Source: CAYJDR01 sp964368965
GTDB taxonomy: Bacteria; Chrysiogenota; Deferribacteres; Deferribacterales; Mucispirillaceae
Length of the DNA stretch: 64,000 nt
NCBI GenBank assembly: GCA_964368965.1
Contig: CAYJDR010000007.1
Coordinates: forward strand, 18,032 to 82,031
Direction of reading: 5' to 3'
Positions 26,321-34,891 of this stretch are shown one piece after another. Made by a program: the position numbers and the translations under genes. Positions within the stretch are counted from its first letter, which is position 1; every line of letters starts with the position of its first letter. Under the pieces are notes generated by a model. That model was not told the origin of the DNA. It saw only the letters and a program-made list of their open reading frames with translations, and ran no database searches.

Positions 26321-26588
26321 TAAATCAAAAGATACATAAGCCAATTTATGATAGATTTTTGATTTAGACTAGGCGGCTTGGTGAGTTCCGAAATGAGTGT
26401 ACACGATAGTACATGATTAAGGAACAAATCAAATAACGACGTATAAATCAAAAAGATACATAAGCCAATTTATGATAGATTTTTGATTTAGACTAGGCGG
26501 CTTGGTGAGTTCCGAAATGAGTGTACACGATAGTACATGATTAAGGAACGAGATAAATAACGACGTATAAATCAAAAAGATACATAAA
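26321..26588. repeat. Tandem ~124-bp repeat with internal hairpin, 2 copies plus a partial third
   Basis: Unit 1 is 26321-26443, unit 2 is 26444-26567, and a third copy stops after ~20 bases at 26587. Units 1 and 2 differ only by one A and a few bases near their ends. Each begins with TAAATCAAAAA, whose reverse complement TTTTTGATTTA lies ~35 nt later, with CATAA/TTATG inside, so each unit can fold into a hairpin. The rest contains the short palindrome GTGTAC. No open reading frame of note is present. It fills the space between the Sel1 gene and the convergent NTF2-like gene. Confidence 0.9.
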
Positions 26589-26933
26589 TTATTTTTTCTC
26601 GTTGATTTCCTTTGCTATCAGCCATTCACCATTAACTTGTCGGAAATATGTTTTGCAGTAATACTCTTGCAATTCGCCCTCAACCATAAACTTGCTTAGG
26701 TATAGCACATCTGCCACACCCTCGCACGCTTGCTCGCTATAAATATGGATTTCAGGCACACCAACTTGCTCAATTAGTTTTCCAAAGTGCTCTGTATATT
26801 CTTCAACTGTTTCAAAGTGTCTGCGTAGTTCACTATCATCTGTATATAGTGCATAGATGCTTGCTGGTTCTTCGTTTTTAAAATGTTCTACTCTTTTTAG
26901 CAGTATATCTTTTGGTGTCATGTTGTTTCTCAC
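26589..26933 (-). CDS. Small NTF2-like (SnoaL-type fold) protein
   Basis: 114 aa. The pattern of an N-terminal helix (KDILLKRVEHFKNEEPASIYALYTDDSELRRHF) followed by alternating strands ending YYCKTYFRQVNGEWLIAKEI suggests an NTF2-like/YchJ-type alpha+beta cone. No catalytic residues can be assigned. The start overlaps the hflX stop by 4 nt (ATGA), so it is translationally coupled to the GTPase. Confidence 0.6.
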   Translation of the reverse strand: MRNNMTPKDILLKRVEHFKNEEPASIYALYTDDSELRRHFETVEEYTEHFGKLIEQVGVPEIHIYSEQACEGVADVLYLSKFMVEGELQEYYCKTYFRQVNGEWLIAKEINEKK

Positions 26934-28579
26934 TGTATGTATTGTAGGTCGTCGCTTATGTCCATGCCCTCTTTGTAGAAGTGGTAATAGATTTTTTCAA
27001 GCAACGTTGTAAATGTTTTTCTGTTTAACGCAGAGATAAACACGGCTTTCGGATATTCATTCGCATATGCTTCGATTTCCTCTGGCGATAGCTTATCAGA
27101 CTTGTTAAAAACAATTATGCGTTCTTTTTCTTTCAGCTCCATCTCCTCAAGTACTGTTTCAACTGACTTTATATGGCGCTCAAAGTTTTCATCAGATATA
27201 TCTACCACATGCAAAAAGATGTCTGCTTCTTCCAGCTCTTCAAGTGTCGATTTAAACGCACCAGCTAACTGCTTCGGTAAATCACGTATAAAGCCTACTG
27301 TATCAGTAATAATAACATCACGCTCACGTGGAAAACGGATACGCTTTGCTGATGTCTCAAGCGTCGCAAACAATAAATTATCTGCATAAACGTCAGATTT
27401 AGTCATACTATTTATAAGCGTCGATTTACCAGCGTTAGTATAACCTATGATAGATACTATTGGTAACTCGTTCTTTTGGCGCTTTAGGCGTTGCGTGTTA
27501 CGTGCATTTTCGATCTTCTTAAGTTTGCCTGTTAAGAACGCTATTCTGTCTGTAATTCTTCGTTTGTCAACCTCTAGCCTTGTTTCACCAGGCCCTCTAC
27601 CGCCGATACCGCCTGATAGCCTCGATAACGCATCATCTTTAGCTGATAGTCGCGGCAGCATATACTTCAGCTGCGCAATCTCTACACGAAGTTTACCCTC
27701 GTTAGATTTTGCCCTGTGTGCAAATATATCTAATATAAGCTGTGTTCTATCAATAATCTTCAACTCAGTGAACTCTGATATAGCCCTTGATTGTGACGGA
27801 GATAGCTCATTATCAAATACGATGTATTCAGAGCCTGTATTTAGCGCCCTTATGACGATATCTCTAAGTTTGCCAGGCCCTACAACATATTTCGGGTGGA
27901 TTTGCCTTACTTGCGGAATATTGGCAACGACAGATATTTCTGCACTTCTTGCAAGTTCGATTAACTCATCCATGCTTACTTTTGCCGCATCTTTCGATCT
28001 GTAGCAACCAGTCAAAACAGCTTTGTTCTTTTGGTTTATATCTAGTGAGCTTGAAGCTTTTGCAACAATTTCATCATCTAGCGCTTCTATAAATTCGATA
28101 TAATCTGTACGTTGGTTGAATACGTCTTTATCGTCAAGGTAGCCAATATCCTCAGCGCTATCGCTTGGCATTAGGTGAGCTGTTTTAATTGTCGTCACGT
28201 CACCTTTGTCGTTGTAGTCGATAGCTGATATGCTATCAAGCCTTAGTATTGCTAAATCTGTTAAGTCGTCATCGTTTAGTGATTTGCCTAACGGATCAGT
28301 ACGCACTAATCTTAAACCACGCAAACGACCAGGGATAAGCTTAAAGCGAGATAGCACCGGTATCACGACTTGTTCAGGTGTGCCGATTAAAACATACTCT
28401 ACTTCACCACGCCTACTGAGTAGCACAGCCACCATGCGCCCTGTTTCATGCGATATATCTGCCATCAAGCGCGCCACGTCAATTGAGATAACGTGTTTGC
28501 CTTGTATCCTACGTTTTGAAAGTGTTTCAAGCTTTTTTACGACTACCGCTGGTAGCCCTTCAGTTGCGCCATGTATCAT
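26930..28579 (-). CDS. hflX: GTPase HflX, long form
   Basis: 549 aa, about 120 longer than E. coli HflX. Residues 1-175 are an N-terminal extension (MIHGATEGLPAVVVKKLETLSKRR opening) seen in long HflX proteins of deltaproteobacteria-like groups. The HflX domain proper follows (YVVGPGKLRDIV, VFDNELSPSQSRAISE, DRTQLILDIFAHRA, the GGIGGRGPGETRLE loop). The G domain has P-loop GYTNAGKST, G3 DTVGFIRDLP and G4 NKSD. HflX splits stalled or hibernating 70S ribosomes. It is divergent from the RluA-type gene, with 41 bp between. Confidence 0.93.
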   Translation of the reverse strand: MIHGATEGLPAVVVKKLETLSKRRIQGKHVISIDVARLMADISHETGRMVAVLLSRRGEVEYVLIGTPEQVVIPVLSRFKLIPGRLRGLRLVRTDPLGKSLNDDDLTDLAILRLDSISAIDYNDKGDVTTIKTAHLMPSDSAEDIGYLDDKDVFNQRTDYIEFIEALDDEIVAKASSSLDINQKNKAVLTGCYRSKDAAKVSMDELIELARSAEISVVANIPQVRQIHPKYVVGPGKLRDIVIRALNTGSEYIVFDNELSPSQSRAISEFTELKIIDRTQLILDIFAHRAKSNEGKLRVEIAQLKYMLPRLSAKDDALSRLSGGIGGRGPGETRLEVDKRRITDRIAFLTGKLKKIENARNTQRLKRQKNELPIVSIIGYTNAGKSTLINSMTKSDVYADNLLFATLETSAKRIRFPRERDVIITDTVGFIRDLPKQLAGAFKSTLEELEEADIFLHVVDISDENFERHIKSVETVLEEMELKEKERIIVFNKSDKLSPEEIEAYANEYPKAVFISALNRKTFTTLLEKIYYHFYKEGMDISDDLQYIQ

Positions 28580-28620
28580 ATTGTTGTTGACTCCGTTTAT
28601 TAAAGAATATATACCACAGT

Positions 28621-29286
28621 ATGAACAACTTTACAAACCATTATAACATCATTTTTGAAGATCATGACATTATCGTCGTATCTAAGGCACACGGCCTGCA
28701 CGTTATACGTGATAGATACAACGTAGAGAAGCATGTTTTACACGATATGCTTGCTGAAAAATATGGCAAAATTTTTACTGTACATAGGCTCGATGCTGGC
28801 ACGGGTGGGCTTATCGTATTTGCTAAAACTGCTTATTGCCACAAGAATTTATGCATGCAGTTTGACTCACGCACAGTGATAAAGCAATATATAGCCATAA
28901 CAAAAGGCACACTAGCAGACCAAACACTCATGCTACCAATCGCTAAAGGTAGCCACGGCAAGTTTAAAATAAACTTTAAAAGTGGCAAGCAAGCTATCAC
29001 AATGTTCCAAACACTTGATAGCAACGAAAGTCATTCGCTTGTTTCTGCACGCATATTGACTGGGCGCACACACCAGATACGTGTGCACTTAAGAGCGTTG
29101 AAAGCACCTCTTTACCAAGATTGGCTATATAACGAAAAAATTGATGATAAGCGTTTATCTTTGTTCTCATACAAACTGTCGTTCAAGCACCCTATCACTA
29201 ACGAACAACTAAGTTTTAAAGCGCCGTTATCTGATTTCATGAACGATTTAATGTTAAAACTTGAATTATCAATGGAAAATGTGTAA
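28621..29286 (+). CDS. RluA-family pseudouridine synthase
   Basis: 221 aa, catalytic domain only (no S4 domain). The catalytic Asp is in TVHRLDAGTGGLIVFAKT, and RILTGRTHQIRVHLRALKAP is the second signature. It isomerises uridine in rRNA or tRNA. The short form resembles the TruC/RluA group, and the target site cannot be predicted. The next gene starts within 10 nt, so a unit with the glycosyltransferases is likely. Confidence 0.88.
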   Translation: MNNFTNHYNIIFEDHDIIVVSKAHGLHVIRDRYNVEKHVLHDMLAEKYGKIFTVHRLDAGTGGLIVFAKTAYCHKNLCMQFDSRTVIKQYIAITKGTLADQTLMLPIAKGSHGKFKINFKSGKQAITMFQTLDSNESHSLVSARILTGRTHQIRVHLRALKAPLYQDWLYNEKIDDKRLSLFSYKLSFKHPITNEQLSFKAPLSDFMNDLMLKLELSMENV

Positions 29287-29295
29287 TAATTGTTT

Positions 29296-30351
29296 ATGAA
29301 TATAAAGAAAAATTATAAAAACATACTGATATTTAACCCATCATTTCTAGGTGATACTGTTTTAACTACGCCACTTATTAGCGCTGTTAAAAAACTGTAT
29401 CCTCAAGCTAATGTATCGTTTTGCGTACGTGATAACCAAGCAGACCTATATAACGGAATGCCTGTGCTTGCAAACGTCATCACATATGATAAGCGCCGCA
29501 CAGCTAAAGGCCTATCAGGGTTTATTAATTTTGCAAAGCAGTTAAAAGCCTATAACTTTGACTTAGTTATCAATGTGCATAAATCTATACGCTCTAGCTT
29601 GTTGATGTTACAACTTGGTGCAGATGTAGTTGGCTTTAAACAGGCTGTGTTATCTTCACTTTTCAAACATACAGTCAACCGTGAGCAAACACTTCATGAA
29701 GTTGAGCGTAACCTAATGTTACTCAAGCCACTTGTTGATGATTTTTCTCTAGAGCAAGCTAAAAAACTCGGTGGCGGACTAGCATGTCACATTGACGATG
29801 AAATATATAATCGCACTAACTTTTATACATCATCTGTTACTAAACTTCAAAAAATTGTTGGTATCGCACCTGGTAGCGTATGGGCAACTAAACGATATCC
29901 AGCAAAATATTTTGCAGAAGTCGCTACAAAACTTACTAACGACGGCTATGCAATAGCGCTATTTGGCAGTAAGGAAGATAGAGAATCGCTCGATGAGTTC
30001 AAACAGCTCTTCACAGGCGAATACTATGACTACGCAGAGAAAACGACGCTTTCTGACTTACCAGCGTTTTTATCTAATTGTAATGCTTTAATCTGTAACG
30101 ACTCTGGTGCACTACACATTGCTATTGCTGGTGGTGTGCCTTGTGTTGCTGTTTTTGGTGCTACTGTTAAAGAGTTGGGCTTTTTCCCTTATGATAATCG
30201 CAGTGTCGTTATTGAAAATACTGCACTAGATTGCAGACCTTGCGGTAAACATGGTGGTAAAACATGCCCAAAGGAACACTTCAAGTGTATGCTAGATGTT
30301 TCACCTGATAGTGTGTACCAAGCTACATTAAATGTAATAGGCGGTAGATAA
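29296..30351 (+). CDS. Glycosyltransferase family 9 (heptosyltransferase-like), first copy
   Basis: About 351 aa from the ATG at 29296. An in-frame TTG at 29290 is a possible alternative, and neither has a strong ribosome site. GT9 motifs: NILIFNPSFLGDTVLTTPLISAVKK at the N-terminus, GIAPGSVWATKRYPAKYFAEVA, and CNDSGALHIAIAGGVPCVAVFG near the C-terminus. Such enzymes add heptose to the lipid A-core region in the cytoplasm, most like WaaF. A C-terminal CRPCGKHGGKTCPKEHFKC cluster is shared with the next gene. Confidence 0.87.
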   Translation: MNIKKNYKNILIFNPSFLGDTVLTTPLISAVKKLYPQANVSFCVRDNQADLYNGMPVLANVITYDKRRTAKGLSGFINFAKQLKAYNFDLVINVHKSIRSSLLMLQLGADVVGFKQAVLSSLFKHTVNREQTLHEVERNLMLLKPLVDDFSLEQAKKLGGGLACHIDDEIYNRTNFYTSSVTKLQKIVGIAPGSVWATKRYPAKYFAEVATKLTNDGYAIALFGSKEDRESLDEFKQLFTGEYYDYAEKTTLSDLPAFLSNCNALICNDSGALHIAIAGGVPCVAVFGATVKELGFFPYDNRSVVIENTALDCRPCGKHGGKTCPKEHFKCMLDVSPDSVYQATLNVIGGR

Positions 30352-30352
30352 A

Positions 30353-31312
30353 ATGAAAGATATATTAGTTGTGCGCTTTAGCTCACTAGGCGATGTTGTG
30401 CTAATTACAGGCGTGTTGAAATACGTTAAACAACATCATCCAGATGTAAATATCGACGTTTTCACAATGTCACAGTTTGCAGGCGTACTTGAAGGGCTTG
30501 ACTTTATACGCAATATTTACTGCATTGACAAGGGTGTTAAAATGGCTACCTTAATTGATGTGTTTAACACTATGCCACAGTATGATGCCATATTTGATTT
30601 ACATGCGAATACTCGCTCCTCCCTAGTGAAATTGGCGTCTCGAGCTACACATTTTACATATGAAAAGAATGCACTTGCTAGGCGATTATTTGTGAAATAT
30701 AGAATGTGTCGCTCCAGATTAAACAAACACGTTGTTGAAAAATATGCTGAAACATTTACAAAAGCGCTCAAGTTGCCTAAACCTACGATTAACGACTTAA
30801 AACCATTTATAAACAACCCTATCGACAAACGTGATGGATTTGCTAAACCAATCGTCACTATCCACCCGTTTGCTAGCAAAGATGGTAAAGTATGGGAACA
30901 TTTTGTTCAACTTGCTGAACTGCTTGTCGCTAACGATGTTCACGTTCGCTTTATTGGTGATGGAAACATTGAAATCCCTAATGGTGTTGAAAATAAAACT
31001 GGCAAAGTACCACTCAATAAACTTGTGCAATATATTGCAGATTCTGATGTCGTGCTTTCAACAGATTCCGGCCCACTGCATATAGCGACGGCACTTAATG
31101 TGCAAACACTTGCTATATTTGGCCCAACGTCAAAAGAGCTTGGTTTCTACCCATATTTTGACAACTGTAAAGTGATTGAAGTAAACTCGTTGAAATGTCG
31201 CCCATGCCATATACACGGCCCTGCACGTTGTAAGTTGAAGCATTTTTCATGCATGCGTGAGATTACGATAGAAGAAGTAAGGCACCATATACAGTGCCTT
31301 TTATCTAAATAG
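30353..31312 (+). CDS. Glycosyltransferase family 9 (heptosyltransferase-like), second copy
   Basis: 319 aa, 1 nt after the first copy. Motifs are DILVVRFSSLGDVVLITGVLKYVK at the N-terminus, TIHPFASKDGKVWEHF, and LSTDSGPLHIATALNVQTLAIFGPTS. The C-terminus repeats the CRPCHIHGPARCKLKHFSC Cys pattern. The pair would build the inner LPS core, implying a heptose-containing outer membrane. It converges on mltD with a 2-nt gap and no clear terminator. Confidence 0.87.
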   Translation: MKDILVVRFSSLGDVVLITGVLKYVKQHHPDVNIDVFTMSQFAGVLEGLDFIRNIYCIDKGVKMATLIDVFNTMPQYDAIFDLHANTRSSLVKLASRATHFTYEKNALARRLFVKYRMCRSRLNKHVVEKYAETFTKALKLPKPTINDLKPFINNPIDKRDGFAKPIVTIHPFASKDGKVWEHFVQLAELLVANDVHVRFIGDGNIEIPNGVENKTGKVPLNKLVQYIADSDVVLSTDSGPLHIATALNVQTLAIFGPTSKELGFYPYFDNCKVIEVNSLKCRPCHIHGPARCKLKHFSCMREITIEEVRHHIQCLLSK

Positions 31313-31314
31313 TT

Positions 31315-32691
31315 CTAGCTTTTTCCACCCATTGATATAATGATCGTTTGACCTGGGAATATCCTTGATGTGTTTATACCTGGGTTTAACTTTCTTAAAT
31401 CGCCAGAGCGCATATTATGTTTGTGAGCGATACCGATAAAAGTGTCGCCTTTCCTAACTTTATAATACTTCGGCGCTATCTTCGCTAATTCGTTCGCAAA
31501 CTCTTCATGTATCTCGCTATCACCAACACCAGCAACTGGTATAAAGATAGAGCGTGAAGCTAACAACTTATCATACCTCAAACCGTTCACTTGCTGAAGT
31601 TCTTTCAAAGATGTATTATTCTTCTTTGCAATATTCGACAAATACTCGTTCTTTTTAGCGTGATAAATTTTATATTGTGCCATTTCCTCTGCAGTTGAGT
31701 TATCTAGCAGCTGCTTCACCTCATCATATGTGCCATATGGTATGCGTAGCTTGTAGTTTTTCTCTGGTGGTGTCATCGGTAGCTTCAGTGCTGGGTTAAG
31801 TTCACGCAACAACTGGTGGTCTGCACCGATACTTTTAGCCAACCAAAACGTGTTAACTTGGCTATCAACTTCTATAGAGTCAAACAACAGCGGATTATGT
31901 GCGGGTGGATTAAACCCATACTTTAAGTAATTTTTATAAATTATCAATAATGCCAAATACTTAGGAACATAATCCCTTGTTTCAAGCTTCAATGTGCGTG
32001 TGTTTTTTGACAGCTTAAAGAAGTCCTTAGTTTTATTAATCCTTGTCGCTCGTGCAACTTTACCAGGGCCAGCGTTGTATGCTGCAAGTGCTAAGTACCA
32101 GTCATCAAACGTGCCATAAAGTTCTTTTAAGTAGCGTGCTGCTGCATATGTCGCATCTTCAAAATCACGGCGCTCATCTTTCCAGAAGTCTTCCTTCATG
32201 CCGTAAAGTCTACCTGTACTAGGTATAAACTGCCACATGCCACCAGCACCAGCGTGTGAAATTGCATGAGTGTTAAAGCCACTCTCTGTGAATGCTAGCA
32301 CAACTAAATCTGTTGGCAAGCCCTCTTTAATAAATATATCACGCACCACGTGCATATATTTGTTCGAACGGTCAAGCCATAGTTGTGTTCTAGCTTTGTC
32401 ACGCTCTGTAAAATACTTTATATATGCGTTCACTCGTGGTGTCATCGTCATTGGTACGTTGAATTCTTTAAACTCTTCGTAATATTCAGTATTATTATCA
32501 AACTCAGCCTTCGCGATAAAATCTTCGTATATTGATATGCTAGGCTCAGGCAATAACGTGTTGCTTATAACCGTTTCATGGCTGACTTCTTCTTCAACCT
32601 GTTCTATGTGCGTTTCTGCTGCTTGTTGTTGCATAGCACACGAATAGCATAGCGCTAGTATACCTACAATTGTTACTATCTTTAACTTCAT
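31315..32691 (-). CDS. MltD-type lytic transglycosylase with two LysM domains
   Basis: 458 aa. The N-terminus is hydrophobic and ends CYSC, a non-ideal lipobox, so lipoprotein or signal peptide. The SLT catalytic Glu is in AFTESGFNTHAISHAGAGGMWQF, followed by GLYGMKEDFWKDERRDFE-like and LALAAYNAGPGKV motifs. LysM 1 is at about residues 343-389 (YHAKKNEYLSNIAKKN) and LysM 2 at 410-455 (YKVRKGDTFIGIAHKHN). It cleaves peptidoglycan to 1,6-anhydro ends. It ends the 22-kb leftward block, 24 nt after the LppC-type gene. Confidence 0.9.
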   Translation of the reverse strand: MKLKIVTIVGILALCYSCAMQQQAAETHIEQVEEEVSHETVISNTLLPEPSISIYEDFIAKAEFDNNTEYYEEFKEFNVPMTMTPRVNAYIKYFTERDKARTQLWLDRSNKYMHVVRDIFIKEGLPTDLVVLAFTESGFNTHAISHAGAGGMWQFIPSTGRLYGMKEDFWKDERRDFEDATYAAARYLKELYGTFDDWYLALAAYNAGPGKVARATRINKTKDFFKLSKNTRTLKLETRDYVPKYLALLIIYKNYLKYGFNPPAHNPLLFDSIEVDSQVNTFWLAKSIGADHQLLRELNPALKLPMTPPEKNYKLRIPYGTYDEVKQLLDNSTAEEMAQYKIYHAKKNEYLSNIAKKNNTSLKELQQVNGLRYDKLLASRSIFIPVAGVGDSEIHEEFANELAKIAPKYYKVRKGDTFIGIAHKHNMRSGDLRKLNPGINTSRIFPGQTIIISMGGKS

Positions 32692-32715
32692 TATATTTTG
32701 TGTTGCTCCAGTTTA

Positions 32716-34359
32716 CTACAATGTGTCGTCGATTATCATGATAGTGCCTTTTGGCGCCGTCTTCTGCTCAACGTTCTCTTCTTCTATTGGTTTAGGTTGT
32801 TCCATTATTTTTACATCTAATGGCATAGTCTGTTCAAATTTACGTTCGTTGTTAATGTAATACATTTTTATAGGGCGATATGGCATATTTTCATAAAAAC
32901 CAACCACACCTGTCAAATAATCTGTTGTGTACGAGTCTGTTTGCTCTTGCAACACGTGTTTCAAATACATTACAAGGTCGTAGCCCATCATGTTTTCTTC
33001 ATTCATTGGTGTTCCAAAGAACTGTTCAAACGACTTATTCACATTCATAAATTGCTCGTTATCAACTGTATTAATAGGTGTCAAAACAAACAAGTTACGG
33101 TAATATTCCCTAAACCCTGGATAGCGAGAAAGGTTACCGATTGACTCAGTTATCAACAAGATTGTTTCTCTTGAGCGATCCTTTTCCACAAACTTTGCTA
33201 TCGGCGTAAACTTATGTAGCTCTGTTTCACTACCAATGCCAATACTTAGCACTTTCTTCTCTATGTTTCCTTCCATTACGCCTTGTATATGCGTTTGATA
33301 GTTTTGGTTATCATAGTTTAAAACAGTTACATCTAAGCCACGCCCTTTTAATAGCGTTTCAAGGTAATTTGCTAATGGCATTTTTTTGCCTGATGTGCTC
33401 ACTATTACTACATCATAATCTGAGGTGCCACTCATTAAGCTTGCTGTATAGATTAGCTCTTCCCAGTTAACTGCAAAGTTTGTGCTTGCATCACCTGAAA
33501 TGATCTCTAAATTATCAATATTTATCAACACATCATCACTATCAAGCAACATAGATTGCGCCTTAGTGATAGAGTTTACAATAAATGGTAGCTCAGCTGT
33601 ACTAATTGCATACATAATGCCGTTTTCAACATTGCCTGATGACGACTCAGCTAAAATATTAAGTGTTACATCACCCATCTCAGCCACGCCTATACCTGTT
33701 TGGTTATCTACGTCATAGATTGTCGAGTTATCAATTACACCAAGCATTGCAAGGTATTCATCATATGTCATGCTTGCAGTATCAGACATTGTGCTATCAT
33801 CAGTCGTAATGATCTCGATAGGGCTCTGCCCGCGTAAAGTGCTGTAGCATGCATCGCTTCCACTTACGATTGCTTTTGAATAAAAATTGTTACTATCGCA
33901 ATATATTTTTACTGTTCTATTAAATATCTCCGTTTTATCCATCGCGCTAATGTTTTTAGCAATCACCATCGCATCAGCTTGGTTGCGCTCTACGATGTCT
34001 AAATCCATTTTCCATAGTTGCCCAAACAGTTTCATTTGTTCATCAAGCGCTTCGCTTTTATAACTTTTGTTTATTAATAGCGCGCCATATGTTGGGTCAC
34101 CATAAGTGATATAATATTTACCTAATATCAACGATGCGGAGTCAGAAACAAACGGGTTTAAGCTAGATGCATAACCACGTAACTTAACAACATCTTCAGC
34201 CGTCAACTCTTTTGAAGCATAATACTCAGGATAAAAACCTTGCGCATCTTGTGTAACGCTAACTTGCGCACAACCAGATAATACGGCTAATATAACAATA
34301 CTACTTACTAATAATACAATACGTGCGCGTGAACGGCTCTTCAATTCTGATAGTTTCAA
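32716..34359 (-). CDS. LppC/LpoA-type lipoprotein (penicillin-binding protein activator family)
   Basis: 547 aa. Lipobox LSGC with Cys30 after a basic N-region. The N-terminal part is helical/TPR-like (DPTYGALLINKSYKSEALDEQMKL). The C-terminal half resembles a periplasmic-binding-protein fold, with alternating VVIVSTSG, VLNYDNQNYQ and ILLITESIGNLSRYPGF. LpoA stimulates PBP1a in E. coli. The family assignment is by architecture and is moderate. The start codon lies 59 nt inside rsmG. No good later start preserves the signal peptide, so the overlap looks real. Confidence 0.65.
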   Translation of the reverse strand: MKLSELKSRSRARIVLLVSSIVILAVLSGCAQVSVTQDAQGFYPEYYASKELTAEDVVKLRGYASSLNPFVSDSASLILGKYYITYGDPTYGALLINKSYKSEALDEQMKLFGQLWKMDLDIVERNQADAMVIAKNISAMDKTEIFNRTVKIYCDSNNFYSKAIVSGSDACYSTLRGQSPIEIITTDDSTMSDTASMTYDEYLAMLGVIDNSTIYDVDNQTGIGVAEMGDVTLNILAESSSGNVENGIMYAISTAELPFIVNSITKAQSMLLDSDDVLINIDNLEIISGDASTNFAVNWEELIYTASLMSGTSDYDVVIVSTSGKKMPLANYLETLLKGRGLDVTVLNYDNQNYQTHIQGVMEGNIEKKVLSIGIGSETELHKFTPIAKFVEKDRSRETILLITESIGNLSRYPGFREYYRNLFVLTPINTVDNEQFMNVNKSFEQFFGTPMNEENMMGYDLVMYLKHVLQEQTDSYTTDYLTGVVGFYENMPYRPIKMYYINNERKFEQTMPLDVKIMEQPKPIEEENVEQKTAPKGTIMIIDDTL

Positions 34360-34891
34360 TGTTAACCCCCATTTTCTTTATGATATATTTTGCATCTTCA
34401 AGCTCTTGTGCAGTTTTCTCGCCTTTGTATAGCACCCACTTAGTTGTAGGCTTTGCCATTTGTTTAGTGTTCTTCAACATGTCCAATACAGGCGCAACAC
34501 CACGAGCTGTTATTATATCAAAAGTTTTACCTTTTATATTCTCTGCTCTGCTATTTATAACTTCTACATTTTTTAGACCTAGTTGGTCAATGCTTTCTTG
34601 TAAAAAATTACATTTTTTAGCAATACTTTCTACTAAAGTTATCTTCAGCTCTGGGTAAAATATTGCAAGCACGATCCCAGGAAATCCACCGCCGCTGCCG
34701 ATATCAACTAGCGTGCCGCTTGGCTTTGTGCCTTTTTCAAAATAATATACACTATCTAGATAGTGCTTTATGTAAAACTCACTTTCATCTTTTATAGCTG
34801 TTAAATTGATAGATGAATTTAAATGAAGTTCATAAAACTTTGATAATAAATCATTTATTTCATCTGTTGTCGTTATATGGTTTGATAACAT
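34301..34891 (-). CDS. rsmG: 16S rRNA (guanine-N7) methyltransferase
   Basis: 196 aa. RsmG (GidB) methylates G527 of 16S rRNA with SAM. Visible: NLTAIKDESEFYIKHYLDS, the SAM-binding LVDIGSGGGFPGIVLAI, VESIAKKCNFLQE and ITARGVAPVLDML. The start overlaps the mnmG stop in TAATG, the conserved gidA-gidB arrangement. Confidence 0.95.
   Translation of the reverse strand: MLSNHITTTDEINDLLSKFYELHLNSSINLTAIKDESEFYIKHYLDSVYYFEKGTKPSGTLVDIGSGGGFPGIVLAIFYPELKITLVESIAKKCNFLQESIDQLGLKNVEVINSRAENIKGKTFDIITARGVAPVLDMLKNTKQMAKPTTKWVLYKGEKTAQELEDAKYIIKKMGVNIETIRIEEPFTRTYCIISK

Noticed and set aside
26321..26588. CRISPR array
   Set aside because: The repeats are 124 bp, directly abutting, with no unique spacers and no cas genes nearby.
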